Assembly (NCBI GenBank): GCA_013398175.1
Contig: VZRZ01000282.1
Span: 444,667 to 508,666 of the forward strand
Length of the DNA stretch: 64,000 nt
Direction of reading: 5' to 3'
DNA from: Climacteris rufus
Taxonomy: Eukaryota; Chordata; Aves; Passeriformes; Climacteridae
A program made the translations under genes and the position numbers. Positions 51,501-58,600 of the stretch are shown here, piece after piece. The notes beneath the pieces were generated by a model that had not been told where the DNA came from, did not search any database, and was given only the letters and a program-made list of their open reading frames with translations. The stretch's first letter is position 1. Every line of letters starts with the position of its first letter.

Positions 51501-53534
51501 ATGCTGAGCTTCAAGTGAATTCATCTCTTTAAGTTTCCAGAACTCAGTAGAATTAAGCTAATTGCTTTCAGTTAAATCATGCACCATATATTCATTTTTT
51601 TCTGCCGTTCTGAGCGGGATCCCTTTCTCTGGGCCCCCAGCTACATCTCCAGGGAGCTCACTGCCATGACTGAGCCAAGAAATTGGTGTTTTAGTACATG
51701 AAGGAGTGCTGGGAAAGAAAAACAGGATGTGAAAATGTCATATATTGTCTTCCCTCCCTTCTATACAATGAACCAGAAGATATTTCTGTCACGCTGTGTG
51801 ATTACAATACCAGCATGCTCTCCCAGTGGTTAAGTGGTGACACATTTGATTTGGGTTCACAACTTTATGAGCCTCTGTGAAAACATAAGGTGGCAAATAA
51901 CTTCCCTTTTTGTGAAGATGTGCTTTGGCTTATCAAGTGTGTCAAAACACTGTCTACAGAAAAGTGTGCATTTTAAATTACTTGCAATGATGCCCTCTAG
52001 GACTCACGGTGAGGGTACCTATAGCGGCCTCCTCACCAGAAACAAGCCCCATTTTGAACTCCAGCCTCGTTTGCCTCTTACCCAGAGCAACCCATGCAGA
52101 AAATGGATGTACTTTTCCTCAGACCCTCAGGGCTGAGCCAGCACTTCTCACCCGGTTCCTTTTGCTCCGACAGTGCCAGGTGATCATCTGCCAGATGAGC
52201 AGCACGCGGCCGGAGCCGCTGCACTGCTTCCTGTTCCCGCTGGCGCTGGTGGCGAGCGCGGCCGTCTGTGGGCTGCTGGGCTGCATGGAGGAAGCGGCGC
52301 TCGGCCTGCTCACCGCCCTGCTCACGGCCGCCCATCTGCACTACGGGGTCTGCGTGGTAAGCTGCCATCTCCACAGGGCGCTGGGAATGGTTCTACTTGG
52401 GCCATTGGATGGGAGTCTGAATGTTCATGTTGTTTGTTTTTTTTTTCAATCCTGTGTGTTGTTTAATTTAGTCTAAAGTTAAACCCCCCCCCCATCAATT
52501 TATGCAGGCAATGCCCTTTTGCACATGGAAACTTCAGCAACTTGAATTATTCAAGGTAGCCAACTGGGTTTGGCTTTAAACCCATCACAGTAAGAATATT
52601 TATGGGCTGGTTTTACGTAGCAGTCGACCCATGTGGCATGAATGCTCTCACCCCTTTTTTTTTTTGTCTTTCTTCTTCCTAAGCTTACTTGACTGAAAAA
52701 AAAACGAAGGTAACGTGCAAAGTGACATAAATAAAAATAATAAAATAAGGTCAACTTTGCTTTGAATCTGCAGGCAAAATAGCTGTCCCAATTTTTTCTT
52801 GGCCCTCTGTTAGCATCTCTCAAGCTGCAGACATGAATAACTTTCCAGTTCATTCAATCTTACCAGCACATTTTTGTGTCTGCTACATCTCTGTTTTGTC
52901 ATTTATTATCATCTGAATTAGTGCTTAAATTTTTATTTGATGCCTTCTTTTCTTATCGTCAAATAATTATTCAGCAAGTGTTTCAGTGGGGTCAGCTTTC
53001 AGATAAAACACCTTGCATGGCAGAGATCTCATTTCAGAGAGAGTTGGTCAGCATTCTTTTATGTAAGGCACACCACTGGGATGTAAGGATTTTTCTTTGA
53101 AAGAAGTCTTCTGTCAGCAGACATTGTTGTCATAGTAGGGTTTACCCCAGCATTGATATGGCCTGTTGGTGGGGATCAGAATGGAAATACCTGGTCACAA
53201 TTCACCATAGACTGAGCGTCCCAGCTTCATCACAGCTTGTGTCATCTGTGAATCTCGTCTGTAACCATTTAAATTCCCAGCAGTGTGCAGCAAGAGGGAT
53301 GTAAGGACCACAGCTCTTGTTTGAATACTTACAGTCCCTGTGTACTCATAGGTCCCCAAGTATGCGAGGACTGTGGCTGGGTCCTCCCCCCTCTGACTGG
53401 GAGAGGAGAGGCAGAGAATTGGGAAGCACACACAGAACAGGCTGCTAATCTCTGTGATTTCTCTTTAGGGTAGGCAGCTGAGTGAGCACTTGAACATTTA
53501 CATCTTTTCCCTGAAGAAACGCGTCCAAGAGTGA
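12473..53534 (+). CDS. SELENOI-like: SELENOI/EPT1-like ethanolaminephosphotransferase, spliced, exons 2-10 (5' partial)
   Basis: Nine exons joined by GT-AG introns give 1107 nt, or 369 codons, before a TGA, with no frame break. Numbering from the first codon seen here, the CDP-alcohol phosphotransferase signature D-x2-DG-x2-AR-x8-G-x3-D-x3-D is complete: Asp85, Asp88, Gly89, Ala92, Arg93, Gly102, Asp106 and Asp110. Family hallmarks include YSAVDTNPLS near the N-terminus, HWEKYNTG plus LPWGYDISQV after the catalytic motif, and CQMSSTR near residue 293. Choline/choline-ethanolamine phosphotransferases (CHPT1, CEPT1) lack these, so the family call is firm. Known family role: an integral ER/Golgi membrane enzyme that transfers phosphoethanolamine from CDP-ethanolamine to diacylglycerol or ether lipid, the last step of the Kennedy pathway to phosphatidylethanolamine. 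Several hydrophobic segments fit a multi-pass protein. Compared with human SELENOI as I remember it, substitutions are many, suggesting a paralogue. The stop sits at the Sec column of SELENOI. Exon 1 was not seen. Whether the enzyme prefers ethanolamine is inferred from family only. Confidence 0.93.
12542..17712 (+). other. Intron 2 of SELENOI-like gene
   Basis: This 5.2-kb AT-rich intron has the donor gtaagaat and an acceptor with a long T tract. A short 13-bp tandem repeat (atactatggagaa, about 2.8 copies) lies at 16943-16978. A 75-codon open frame crosses it at 16867-17094 but has no domain I recognise and no supporting splice context. No dispersed repeat was recognised. Confidence 0.85.
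17713..17821 (+). CDS. SELENOI-like: Exon 3 of SELENOI-like gene
   Basis: A pyrimidine-rich acceptor (tttttttaacag) and donor gtaaatat bound a 109-nt exon, phase 0 at the start and phase 1 at the end. Residues 24-59 begin IVPLWIAPNLLTFSGF and continue into a hydrophobic stretch, then an acidic-aromatic loop (YDWDYTAS). The APNLLTFSG stretch and the following helix match the first membrane helix region of EPT1-type enzymes. The last base is the first base of Gly60. Confidence 0.94.
17822..19921 (+). other. Intron 3 of SELENOI-like gene
   Basis: This 2.1-kb intron contains a (GATA)-type microsatellite at 18431-18458 (tagatagatagagagatagatagata). I see no other feature in it. Confidence 0.88.
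18431..18458. repeat. GATA/GAGA microsatellite
   Basis: A short imperfect run of GATA units is interrupted by one GAGA unit, within intron 3. Confidence 0.9.
19922..19996 (+). CDS. SELENOI-like: Exon 4 of SELENOI-like gene
   Basis: The acceptor catttatttcag and donor gtaatgta bound a 75-nt exon, phase 1 at both ends. It encodes residues 60-84, GSSPGLVPTWVW then a hydrophobic helix ending FCAYAL. In human SELENOI the equivalent position carries PDWVW and ends VAYTL, so the structure is conserved though the residues differ. The final G is the first base of the catalytic Asp85 codon, which is completed by exon 5 after a 7.5-kb intron. Confidence 0.92.
   Translation, partial: VAVLDLFPPGCGCSVLLPPFVLML
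20133..20190. repeat. A-rich (AAAC)n tract
   Basis: A run of A with regularly spaced C (caaacaaacaaac and variants) lies about 130 bp before the antisense CR1. Confidence 0.9.
20322..20704 (-). mobile_element. CR1 LINE 3' fragment, antisense
   Basis: The + strand shows the complement of a CR1 3' end. It opens with catagaacagttttcgttgg, then passes through 'cacttccagggatggaacat' and 'ttctccaggcaggataaccc', all standard CR1 phrases. The element is therefore on the minus strand with its 3' end at the left, where an 8-bp-type CR1 terminus (...TTCTATG) is visible. It covers roughly the last 380 bp of a CR1 and is 5'-truncated. Confidence 0.9.
21190..23275 (+). mobile_element. CR1 LINE, sense, 5'-truncated with decayed reverse transcriptase
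   Basis: This is the longest CR1 copy, about 2.1 kb. It begins in the linker between the endonuclease and reverse-transcriptase domains, and the endonuclease is absent. Reverse-transcriptase blocks can be followed in one frame at 21926-22441: NFRPVSL, motif A YLDFHKVFDT, and the motif B region SALGPVLSNISNNDL. Where motif C (FADD) is expected the sequence reads SHFAAG and then stops, so the catalytic Asp pair is lost. The frame then shifts, and the C-terminal part (VIVPLYSALVRPHL, VLECVQRRALELGKGL, LGLFSLEKRRLRGDLI) continues at 22560-23045. The 3' UTR ends with aactcgatgatcttggaggt and the attctattctat terminus near 23275. It is a dead element. The left boundary is uncertain by about 50 bp. 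Confidence 0.92.
26355..26980 (-). mobile_element. CR1 LINE 3' fragment, antisense
   Basis: The + strand reads the complement of CR1: 'agaatcatgtcatcgtacat' at the 3' terminus, then 'ggactccaccacttttctgg', 'aagaaatttttcctaatgtc', 'ttttctccaggctgaacaac' and 'gaggtgcagcctcaccagtg'. It covers the C-terminal reverse-transcriptase region and 3' UTR on the minus strand. It differs enough from the other two copies in this intron to be another subfamily or an older insertion. Confidence 0.92.
27525..27793 (+). CDS. SELENOI-like: Exon 5 of SELENOI-like gene, catalytic motif
   Basis: The acceptor ctcaatccttctag and donor gtaagtat bound a 269-nt exon, phase 1 to phase 0, covering residues 85-174. It holds the whole CDP-alcohol phosphotransferase motif: DSIDGKHARR, then GELFDHGLD. 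Asp85, Asp88, Asp106 and Asp110, which in this superfamily bind the divalent metals and the CDP-alcohol and support catalysis, are all present, so the enzyme looks catalytically competent. Two hydrophobic stretches follow (about 112-125 and 136-152), then SHWEKYNTG and LPWGYDISQV, a near-identical family block. Compared with human SELENOI as recalled, the region between the motif and HWEKYNTG is the most diverged. Confidence 0.97.
33214..34253 (-). mobile_element. Solo LTR of an endogenous retrovirus (ERVL-like), antisense
   Basis: A 1040-bp block is flanked by a perfect 5-bp direct repeat, GTTAT, at 33209-33213 and 34254-34258. It has the TG...CA ends of an LTR (TGTGG at left and TACA at right on the + strand). 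On the minus strand it begins TGTATTGGGTTTGTGTGGCC, which I recognise as the start of a common passerine ERV LTR. A polyadenylation signal AATAAA reads on the minus strand at 33383-33388. A 5-bp duplication is typical of ERVL-type integration. No internal viral gene is present, so it arose by LTR-LTR recombination. It lies in intron 5, opposite to the host gene. Confidence 0.88.
33570..33912. repeat. Degenerate ~50-bp tandem repeat inside the LTR
   Basis: Units beginning with tgctccagtgtgg or a close variant start at 33570, 33617, 33661, 33712, 33760, 33814 and 33866, a spacing of 44-54 bp. The repeat is GC-richer than the flanks and keeps several frames open over this stretch, which explains the long open frames seen here on the + strand. 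Confidence 0.8.
36414..36522 (+). CDS. SELENOI-like: Exon 6 of SELENOI-like gene
   Basis: The acceptor tttttttcctatag and donor gtaagtgt bound a 109-nt exon, phase 0 to phase 1, residues 175-210. It encodes VLIAAYLLTGAVGVEVWQK and then a second hydrophobic stretch ending DVLVILLIG. The GVEVW core matches GVEAW of human SELENOI. Two membrane helices with a short loop are implied. Confidence 0.93.
36589..36639. repeat. C-run plus (TTTTG)n tract
   Basis: Seven C residues pass into T-rich DNA with G every five to eight bases, about 66 bp downstream of the exon 6 donor. Confidence 0.9.
43756..43782. repeat. (TTTG)n tract
   Basis: About six TTTG units with one GCTTG interruption lie within intron 6. 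Confidence 0.9.
46652..46700 (+). CDS. SELENOI-like: Exon 7 of SELENOI-like gene (49 nt)
   Basis: The acceptor ttctcttccag and donor gtaagtta bound this small exon, which runs from phase 1 to phase 2 and completes Gly211. Residues 211-226 read GFSLFLSFPQTLYNIH, and AG is left to begin Arg227. The equivalent in human SELENOI is a similarly short piece ending FFR, so the exon structure agrees. It continues a membrane helix and begins a cytoplasmic or lumenal loop. Confidence 0.88.
46701..48849 (+). other. Intron 7 of SELENOI-like gene
   Basis: A 2.1-kb intron of ordinary composition. A G-rich patch lies near 47480-47630. I see no repeat or gene in it. Confidence 0.87.
48850..49030 (+). CDS. 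SELENOI-like: Exon 8 of SELENOI-like gene
   Basis: The acceptor tgtatttatttacag and donor gtaagtat bound a 181-nt exon, phase 2 to phase 0, residues 227-287. It encodes a basic loop (RAHVKKTLKND), then SLYEGLLPLVSPLLLFILL, a hydrophobic helix ending near LSPSNILAKQPR, and a further helix ending WMVGVAFSNVI. It aligns without gaps to the SVYEAMVPLFSP and WSPSDIL blocks of human SELENOI. Confidence 0.95.
49334..49476 (-). mobile_element. tRNA-Ile-derived SINE with CR1-like tail, antisense
   Basis: On the minus strand, 49476-49401 reads as a diverged tRNA-Ile(AAT). It has a box A region ACCTCAGCTGG, the anticodon loop CTAATAA, a box B GGTTTGATCCC and the acceptor-end phrase TGTATGGACCA. From 49400 to 49334 a tail follows that reads GAGTTGGACTTAATGATCCC and ends in AATATTCTGTGATTCTG, which resembles a CR1 3' end. 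A tRNA-Ile head joined to a CR1-type tail is the structure I know for TguSINE1 of zebra finch, mobilised by CR1 machinery. No clear target duplication is visible. It lies opposite to the host gene. Confidence 0.85.
50585..50676. repeat. 51-bp tandem duplication
   Basis: The phrase attaaaaatgtatg followed by a gttag(c/t)tggaa block occurs at 50585 and again at 50636, about 80% alike over some 41 bp. Confidence 0.8.
52174..52356 (+). CDS. SELENOI-like: Exon 9 of SELENOI-like gene (GC-rich)
   Basis: The acceptor tttgctccgacag and donor gtaagctg bound a 183-nt exon, phase 0 at both ends, residues 288-348. It starts CQVIICQMSSTRPEPLHC, the family block before the last helices, then an Ala/Leu-rich pair of membrane segments, and ends AAHLHYGVCV (AHIHYGVRV in human SELENOI). 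Base composition is unlike every other exon: 52201-52320 is about 74% G+C by hand count and the exon has about 18 CpGs, while the other exons are AT-leaning. Confidence 0.95.
52357..53468 (+). other. Intron 9 of SELENOI-like gene
   Basis: A 1.1-kb intron with the donor gtaagctg. It contains a short run of nine C (near 52485) and a poly-T/poly-A-rich patch, and no recognised repeat. Confidence 0.88.
53469..53534 (+). CDS. SELENOI-like: Exon 10 (terminal) of SELENOI-like gene, TGA at the Sec column
   Basis: The acceptor gatttctctttag precedes 21 codons, GRQLSEHLNIYIFSLKKRVQE, and then TGA at 53532-53534. The human SELENOI equivalent is KQLSSHFQIYPFSLRKPNSD followed by selenocysteine and ten more residues. 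The two align without gaps, so the TGA lies in the Sec column. If the codon were decoded as Sec, only Thr-Pro-Ala would follow before a second TGA at 53544-53546. A second possible acceptor AG lies five bases downstream (gggtag), but using it would shift the frame. The first AG keeps family homology. Confidence 0.9.
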   Translation, partial: GRQLSEHLNIYIFSLKKRVQE

Positions 53535-55677
53535 ACACCTGCATGATCAGACTGTAACACTTGACGTGGAGATTTGCAGCTCTTCTGATGTGATAAATAG
53601 TTGGAATGAATCTGATTAAAATAACCAAAGAATAGAATAGTAGAGTTATCTGAACCACTGCGACAATGAGCTATGCAGCAAGATGCTTCATCTCAGAGGA
53701 AGATGCCTGTCCAGCAGAGAAGTTTACCAGTCGTTCTGTTGATATTTATTCTTTTTACTAAGCTGTGTTACTCACCTCTCTGAAGCTTTTGTCTTCCTCC
53801 TCCTTGCAACTGTGTCCAAAGTCCTGGATAAATCCATGCTGGGTTACATGAGGTGCTTGGCGGTGTATAACCAGCACTGGTTTTGCCCAGCCTAGTTACC
53901 AGTGGGACCCCAGCAATGCAAACCCTCCCTGTACAGCCTTTCTACTCAGACATCTGTGCCTGCTTCATTTGCCATATTTATTTTCTCACAACTCATTTCT
54001 TCCACACAACCTCCTGAAGGGCTTATACACATTCAGTCTTTTCCTCACCTCATATGAATGTGTGAAGACAAGAGGATGAGCTCAGAAAGCTTGGGTACAG
54101 CAAAGTGTTTTTGAAATGTATGGGGTTTTTTTCCCATTCTCAGAATTAAGATGAGTTTTAGCTGACCTGTATCTGTCAGAAATACAGGCTCTATACAGAG
54201 CAGCTGGGCCTTTTTATTTATTTTCTAGGCAGTAACAAGCACATTGTTTATATTTCAGTAGCAACAAACAACATAACCTCCAAAGGTAAACAGCTGAAAA
54301 TAAATTTGGCCAGCAAAACTTTGAAGATTCGCATATTTCTCTGCAAAACTAGTTTCAGTCCAACATCATCTACCAGTGCAAAATGCTAAACAAGTCATTA
54401 TTTGCCCATGTGCTTGAAGCAAATTCTTGTGGTTTTAGAAAATGTCAAAAGAAAAAGAAACAGGAAATTTTTTTTTTTTAGACATTACACGTTTGCATGC
54501 AGATGTAAACTGCTCCCTTCATCTAGACTACATGTAAGTTTTCTGTGTGCCTTGGAGAAAGGACTAAGAATTTGAGTTTCATCTCTTTTCATATGCTACC
54601 CTAGCCAGAGGGACTTTGTGGCCTCGAAGCAGTAATTAAACAATCTGTCCACTTTTCCAAGGTAAGCACGAGATTTCATTTCTTGCACAGAGGGATGTGA
54701 TTGACAGCCTGGCACCTTTGTTAGCTATTTAACTATCTCACCTGCCAGAACCTGGGTAGAAGTGCAGCTTTTGAGCTGCTGAGCTGAGCCTCAAGTTCTT
54801 TTTCAGTTCTTAGACCATTTCTCTGGGTTTATCACTAGCCTGATCATTTTTTCCCCCCAGTTAATTTACCTTTACATCAGTAGCTCCGATTAATATTTTC
54901 AGGTGAGCACCAACAGGTCATATGAACAGCTTCGGCTTAAGCTGGTACTGCCTGTTTTACAGTAGTTGCCCTACCACAACATCAGCAGGGCTGATTTCCC
55001 CTGGCAGCCCTTACCACGGGTACCAGGGGACAAGCCTGCACATCAGCTTCCCCTCTGCACAAAGCAGAAATACCACTCTGACTTGGAAAGCTCGTTATGG
55101 TTTGAAAACATGCGTGTTCTGCCTACCAAACGAGCACCTGGAGGGTCCCACCTCCCAAATGAACATCAGACTACAGTCACAGCCCAACAGCTTCAGGTCT
55201 GAGTTGGGCAGAGGGGACATGTCATCCTGTAAAGCTGAGTCAGAGGTTTTGCCAAGAGCCCTGCAGGGCAGGGAGGATGCTCTTCGGCACCACTGTGGTC
55301 CTGACAGAAGAGGCGTCTCCCAGCCTTCCTCTCCACTGGTGTGGCAGCCGTGCCCGCACCCCGGGTAATGCCCAGGGAGCCTGGGGTCTTCACAGGGCGC
55401 TCCCTAACTGCCCAAGGACCTTGGAGTGAGTCTGAAGGCTCTTCCTTTAATGAAAGTTTTGCCATAAAAGGCAGTTCTGAGGTGTTTGAAGGGAATGACA
55501 AGTTTGATGTTGCATGCACTCAGCAGTCCCAGCGTTTGATGAAGTTAAATACTACACCCAAAACCAGATACACTGCCACAGAAGTCTCACCTGCTATATA
55601 AAGGCAGTTTATCTTTCACCTGCCCATCAACATGTCTGGAGGAAATTTTGACAAGAATTTGACAAGAACACAATAAA
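53535..55677 (+). other. 3' UTR and downstream flank of SELENOI-like gene; candidate poly(A) signals
   Basis: Downstream of the stop, the first polyadenylation hexamers on the + strand are AATAAA at 54299-54304, ATTAAA at 54635-54640 and AATAAA at 55672-55677, so the 3' UTR may be about 0.8 to 2.1 kb. I checked the ATGA motifs in this stretch for a SECIS fold by eye. The closest, ATGA 53543-53546 with TGAT 53586-53589, has partial pairing but no AA in the apical loop. No convincing SECIS was seen. A GC-richer patch at about 54930-55460 holds no recognised gene. Confidence 0.5.
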
Positions 55678-58600
55678 CAAAAATACCTCCAAATTGAATG
55701 TGTTTTTACTGGACAAACTGTGGACAGGCTTCCTTTTTTCATCTGTCTTGCACTTATTTAGGAAACAGTTGGAAATAAGGGTCACAGAAGCGGTGCAATT
55801 TGATGCAGAGTGATGGAGTATTTTGAAATATTCATTACATGAAATTATGAAACTTGAACTACCACAACCTGCTTGCACTTGTACCTTTCTAAAGAGAAAT
55901 ACAGTATCACTTTTAAAGGACATTAAGCTCTGGCCAGCTTTGTCATCTTCTATATGAAAATATGGCAAACAACTTTCTTTTTCCTTTTTAAAGCAACTTG
56001 TTACTACAATCTCTATAAAGACAAGTATAAAAAGAGATAATGTATTGCACAGTGTATATATTGAATTTTTAGCCATCTTAGGTGGCAACTGATTCAATGA
56101 ACAGGAATAAAAATGCTTTGTTCATAGGGATGTATAGTCACAGACTTATTTTGTGAAGTCAGGTAATGGTATGTAGATGACCTAACAGTCTATCCACAAA
56201 TGTTTTTGGTCACAACATTATGGCAGAAATGAGAAAATATATAGATACATTTAATGCTTTTGAACATTTGCACTAGCCCAAAGACATGCCTCCCTCCTGG
56301 TCTAATGAAAAGCAATTAAACAGGAGCAGCTCTCCCAGATTTGAATGCCTGGGTTGGAAATGGGCTTCTCTGGTCCCTGCTGCATCTTCCCCTCCTGTCA
56401 GAGGCCCGGGGATATCTGGTAGCAGCAGACCCCAGGCTGGTGGCTCACAACCAGGTCACTTCAACACAGAAGGGACTCCTGACCCAAAGCTCAGAGCTCC
56501 TGGGATTGAGCAGCAATCACTGCAGCTCATGTTACAAAAGATCAGAGCTATGAGAACTACAATGAATTTCCCCCCTTTTCTTCCAATAAAATCTAATCTG
56601 TTAATCTAAAATGTAGGTGGCTTTTAGGTGCTGCATTGAAGATTCATCCTTGAATACTTGGCCACTGCAAGAAGTCCACTGGGAGCTTCAGTACCTTGCT
56701 ATAGTGCTCTCTTTCCCTCCTGGCTGCTGCCAGGTTTGCTTCTGACTGATACCCAAGGGAGCTAGCACTCTGAAATCTGAAAGCATAAAGAAAAATATGC
56801 TGTTTACATGCACATACATACATGTGTTTTCTTTTTTGATTTATAGAAGGGGATGTAGTTGCTGAGCTCTTCGGGAAACAGATGCTATCCACACACACAG
56901 GATAAGTGAACTTCTGGGTTTTTTAAGCAGCTGCCTTTTTCCTCCTGCTCCCATATGCAGTCCCTGATGAATCAAAAATATGTATTTAATCCAGAGAAGT
57001 ATTATTTTAGAATGTTCCGAATAGTCTCTAGAGCTAGACAGATTTTAACATATATTTTTTTATTAAATATGTAAAAAGATAAACGCAAGTCAAGTTATTC
57101 ACATATTCAGACAAAAATCTACTCTATCATGCGACAGTTTGTGGATAATGTAAAATGACTGATACATCTGAATAAGACTTTTTTTGTATCTATTATGCCA
57201 TTACTTATCTATTTATAATTAACAATACATATGTTTACATTCCTTTCAGTTTACATTTAATATATAACCAAAGCTTTATGGTGTGCTATTTAGTAAAGGT
57301 AATTACAAATGCATATTAAAACCATAACAGAAGAATGGGTTACTCACAGGGGGTGGGGGAGGAAGGACAACTCTATCCCCTTTCAGAACCCTGCTCTCCC
57401 CTCAGCACAGCCACATTTCTAATGCCCCCAAGGTATTTCACTGCTCCGGCTCCCTACATCAGTCACTCCCCCCTTGACACAAGCAGTGAGAGGGCTATGG
57501 TCCTCAGATCACAAACAGGATACAAGGAATTTTCAAGAAACAAAGTTCAGCTTTTTTTTTTTCCTTTTTTTTTTTTTTTTAATGTGCTTCAAAAGAGAGA
57601 AAAGGAGAGAGGCACAACAGCCTGGCTATGAACCGTCTGGGGAGCTCAGCAACCCCAACCATTTGCACCTTCAGAAAAATTCTTTCCCTTGAAGTGCTCT
57701 CCATGCATCTGCTCAAGTATTGGCAGAAGGATGAACTCCAGTAAGCAGAGATGTGCTGATGAAATTAAGTTTATAGCCTGACCCCAAACTCCTTGCCCCA
57801 TTCAGAGATCCCATAAAGGTTAAAGGACATTATGGAGTCTGGAAAAAAAATTAGTAACTGCTCTTCAACAGCATTATGAAGAACTACAGTTTATTACAAT
57901 GACAATTGTAATAAGTACATATGTTCTAATAAACACAAATACAACAAAAATGACAATTCCCCCATTTGTGGTGATTCTTGGAAATACTTATTTTGGAATA
58001 TACACATTTTTATAAACCAGACCTTATTTGTAACCAATTGAAACAGGAGAGGAAAGCGCTGGCCTGCAGGTTGCAGTACTTTGATTTCATCACTGGGTAG
58101 GATGTGAGGTCAATACTGGATGCAAGGCTGGGAAAACTTCAGCCTGCAGGGTCTAGAAACTCTTCTGCTGTGCAGGGGGAGGATCAAGGAACTGGAAATA
58201 CCTGTTCTGGTGCTCAACAGTATTTTATATATTGTTGGTGGTGCAACACAACAGCAGGGTTGTCACATTTAACTAAGAGCCACTTAGCTGCAGAAGATTG
58301 ATTAGGAATGGAAAACTGCATGTGTATGTGTGTGTATGTGTGCCCAGAGGCTGATTAATTGGAAACCTTTTTATGGAAGCATAAAGCTGGCAACTTAACA
58401 CTTTAGGAGCCTGTGAATGTCTAAAATTATTTAGCTGTCCAATAAGCTGTGGAGTTTTTCAGTAAATGCCAACTGGGAAGGGATTTCCATGTACCTGCTA
58501 AGTCAGCACAACAAACCAGAATTCAGAAAATCAAGTGAGAGACCACGAATACCAAGCATTAAATAACCAGAGAGACTACATTGCACAGTGGTATGAGAAT

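Larger units (their letters stand above)
49031..52173 (+). other. Intron 8 of SELENOI-like gene
   Basis: This 3.1-kb intron holds the tRNA-Ile SINE at 49334-49476 and a 51-bp tandem duplication at 50585-50676. Nothing else was recognised. Confidence 0.87.

Noticed and set aside
12473..53534. CHPT1 or CEPT1 as the identity of the gene
   Set aside because: The blocks YSAVDTNPLS, HWEKYNTG, LPWGYDISQV and CQMSSTR are SELENOI-type. CHPT1/CEPT1 have different sequences there and a different C-terminus.
53543..53589. SECIS-like ATGA/TGAT pair just after the stop
   Set aside because: Mismatched base next to the core and no AA in the apical loop. It does not meet the SECIS consensus by eye.
55627..56097. 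Open frame of 156 codons on the minus strand
   Set aside because: No known domain and no splice or transcript support. AT-rich DNA downstream of the SELENOI-like gene.
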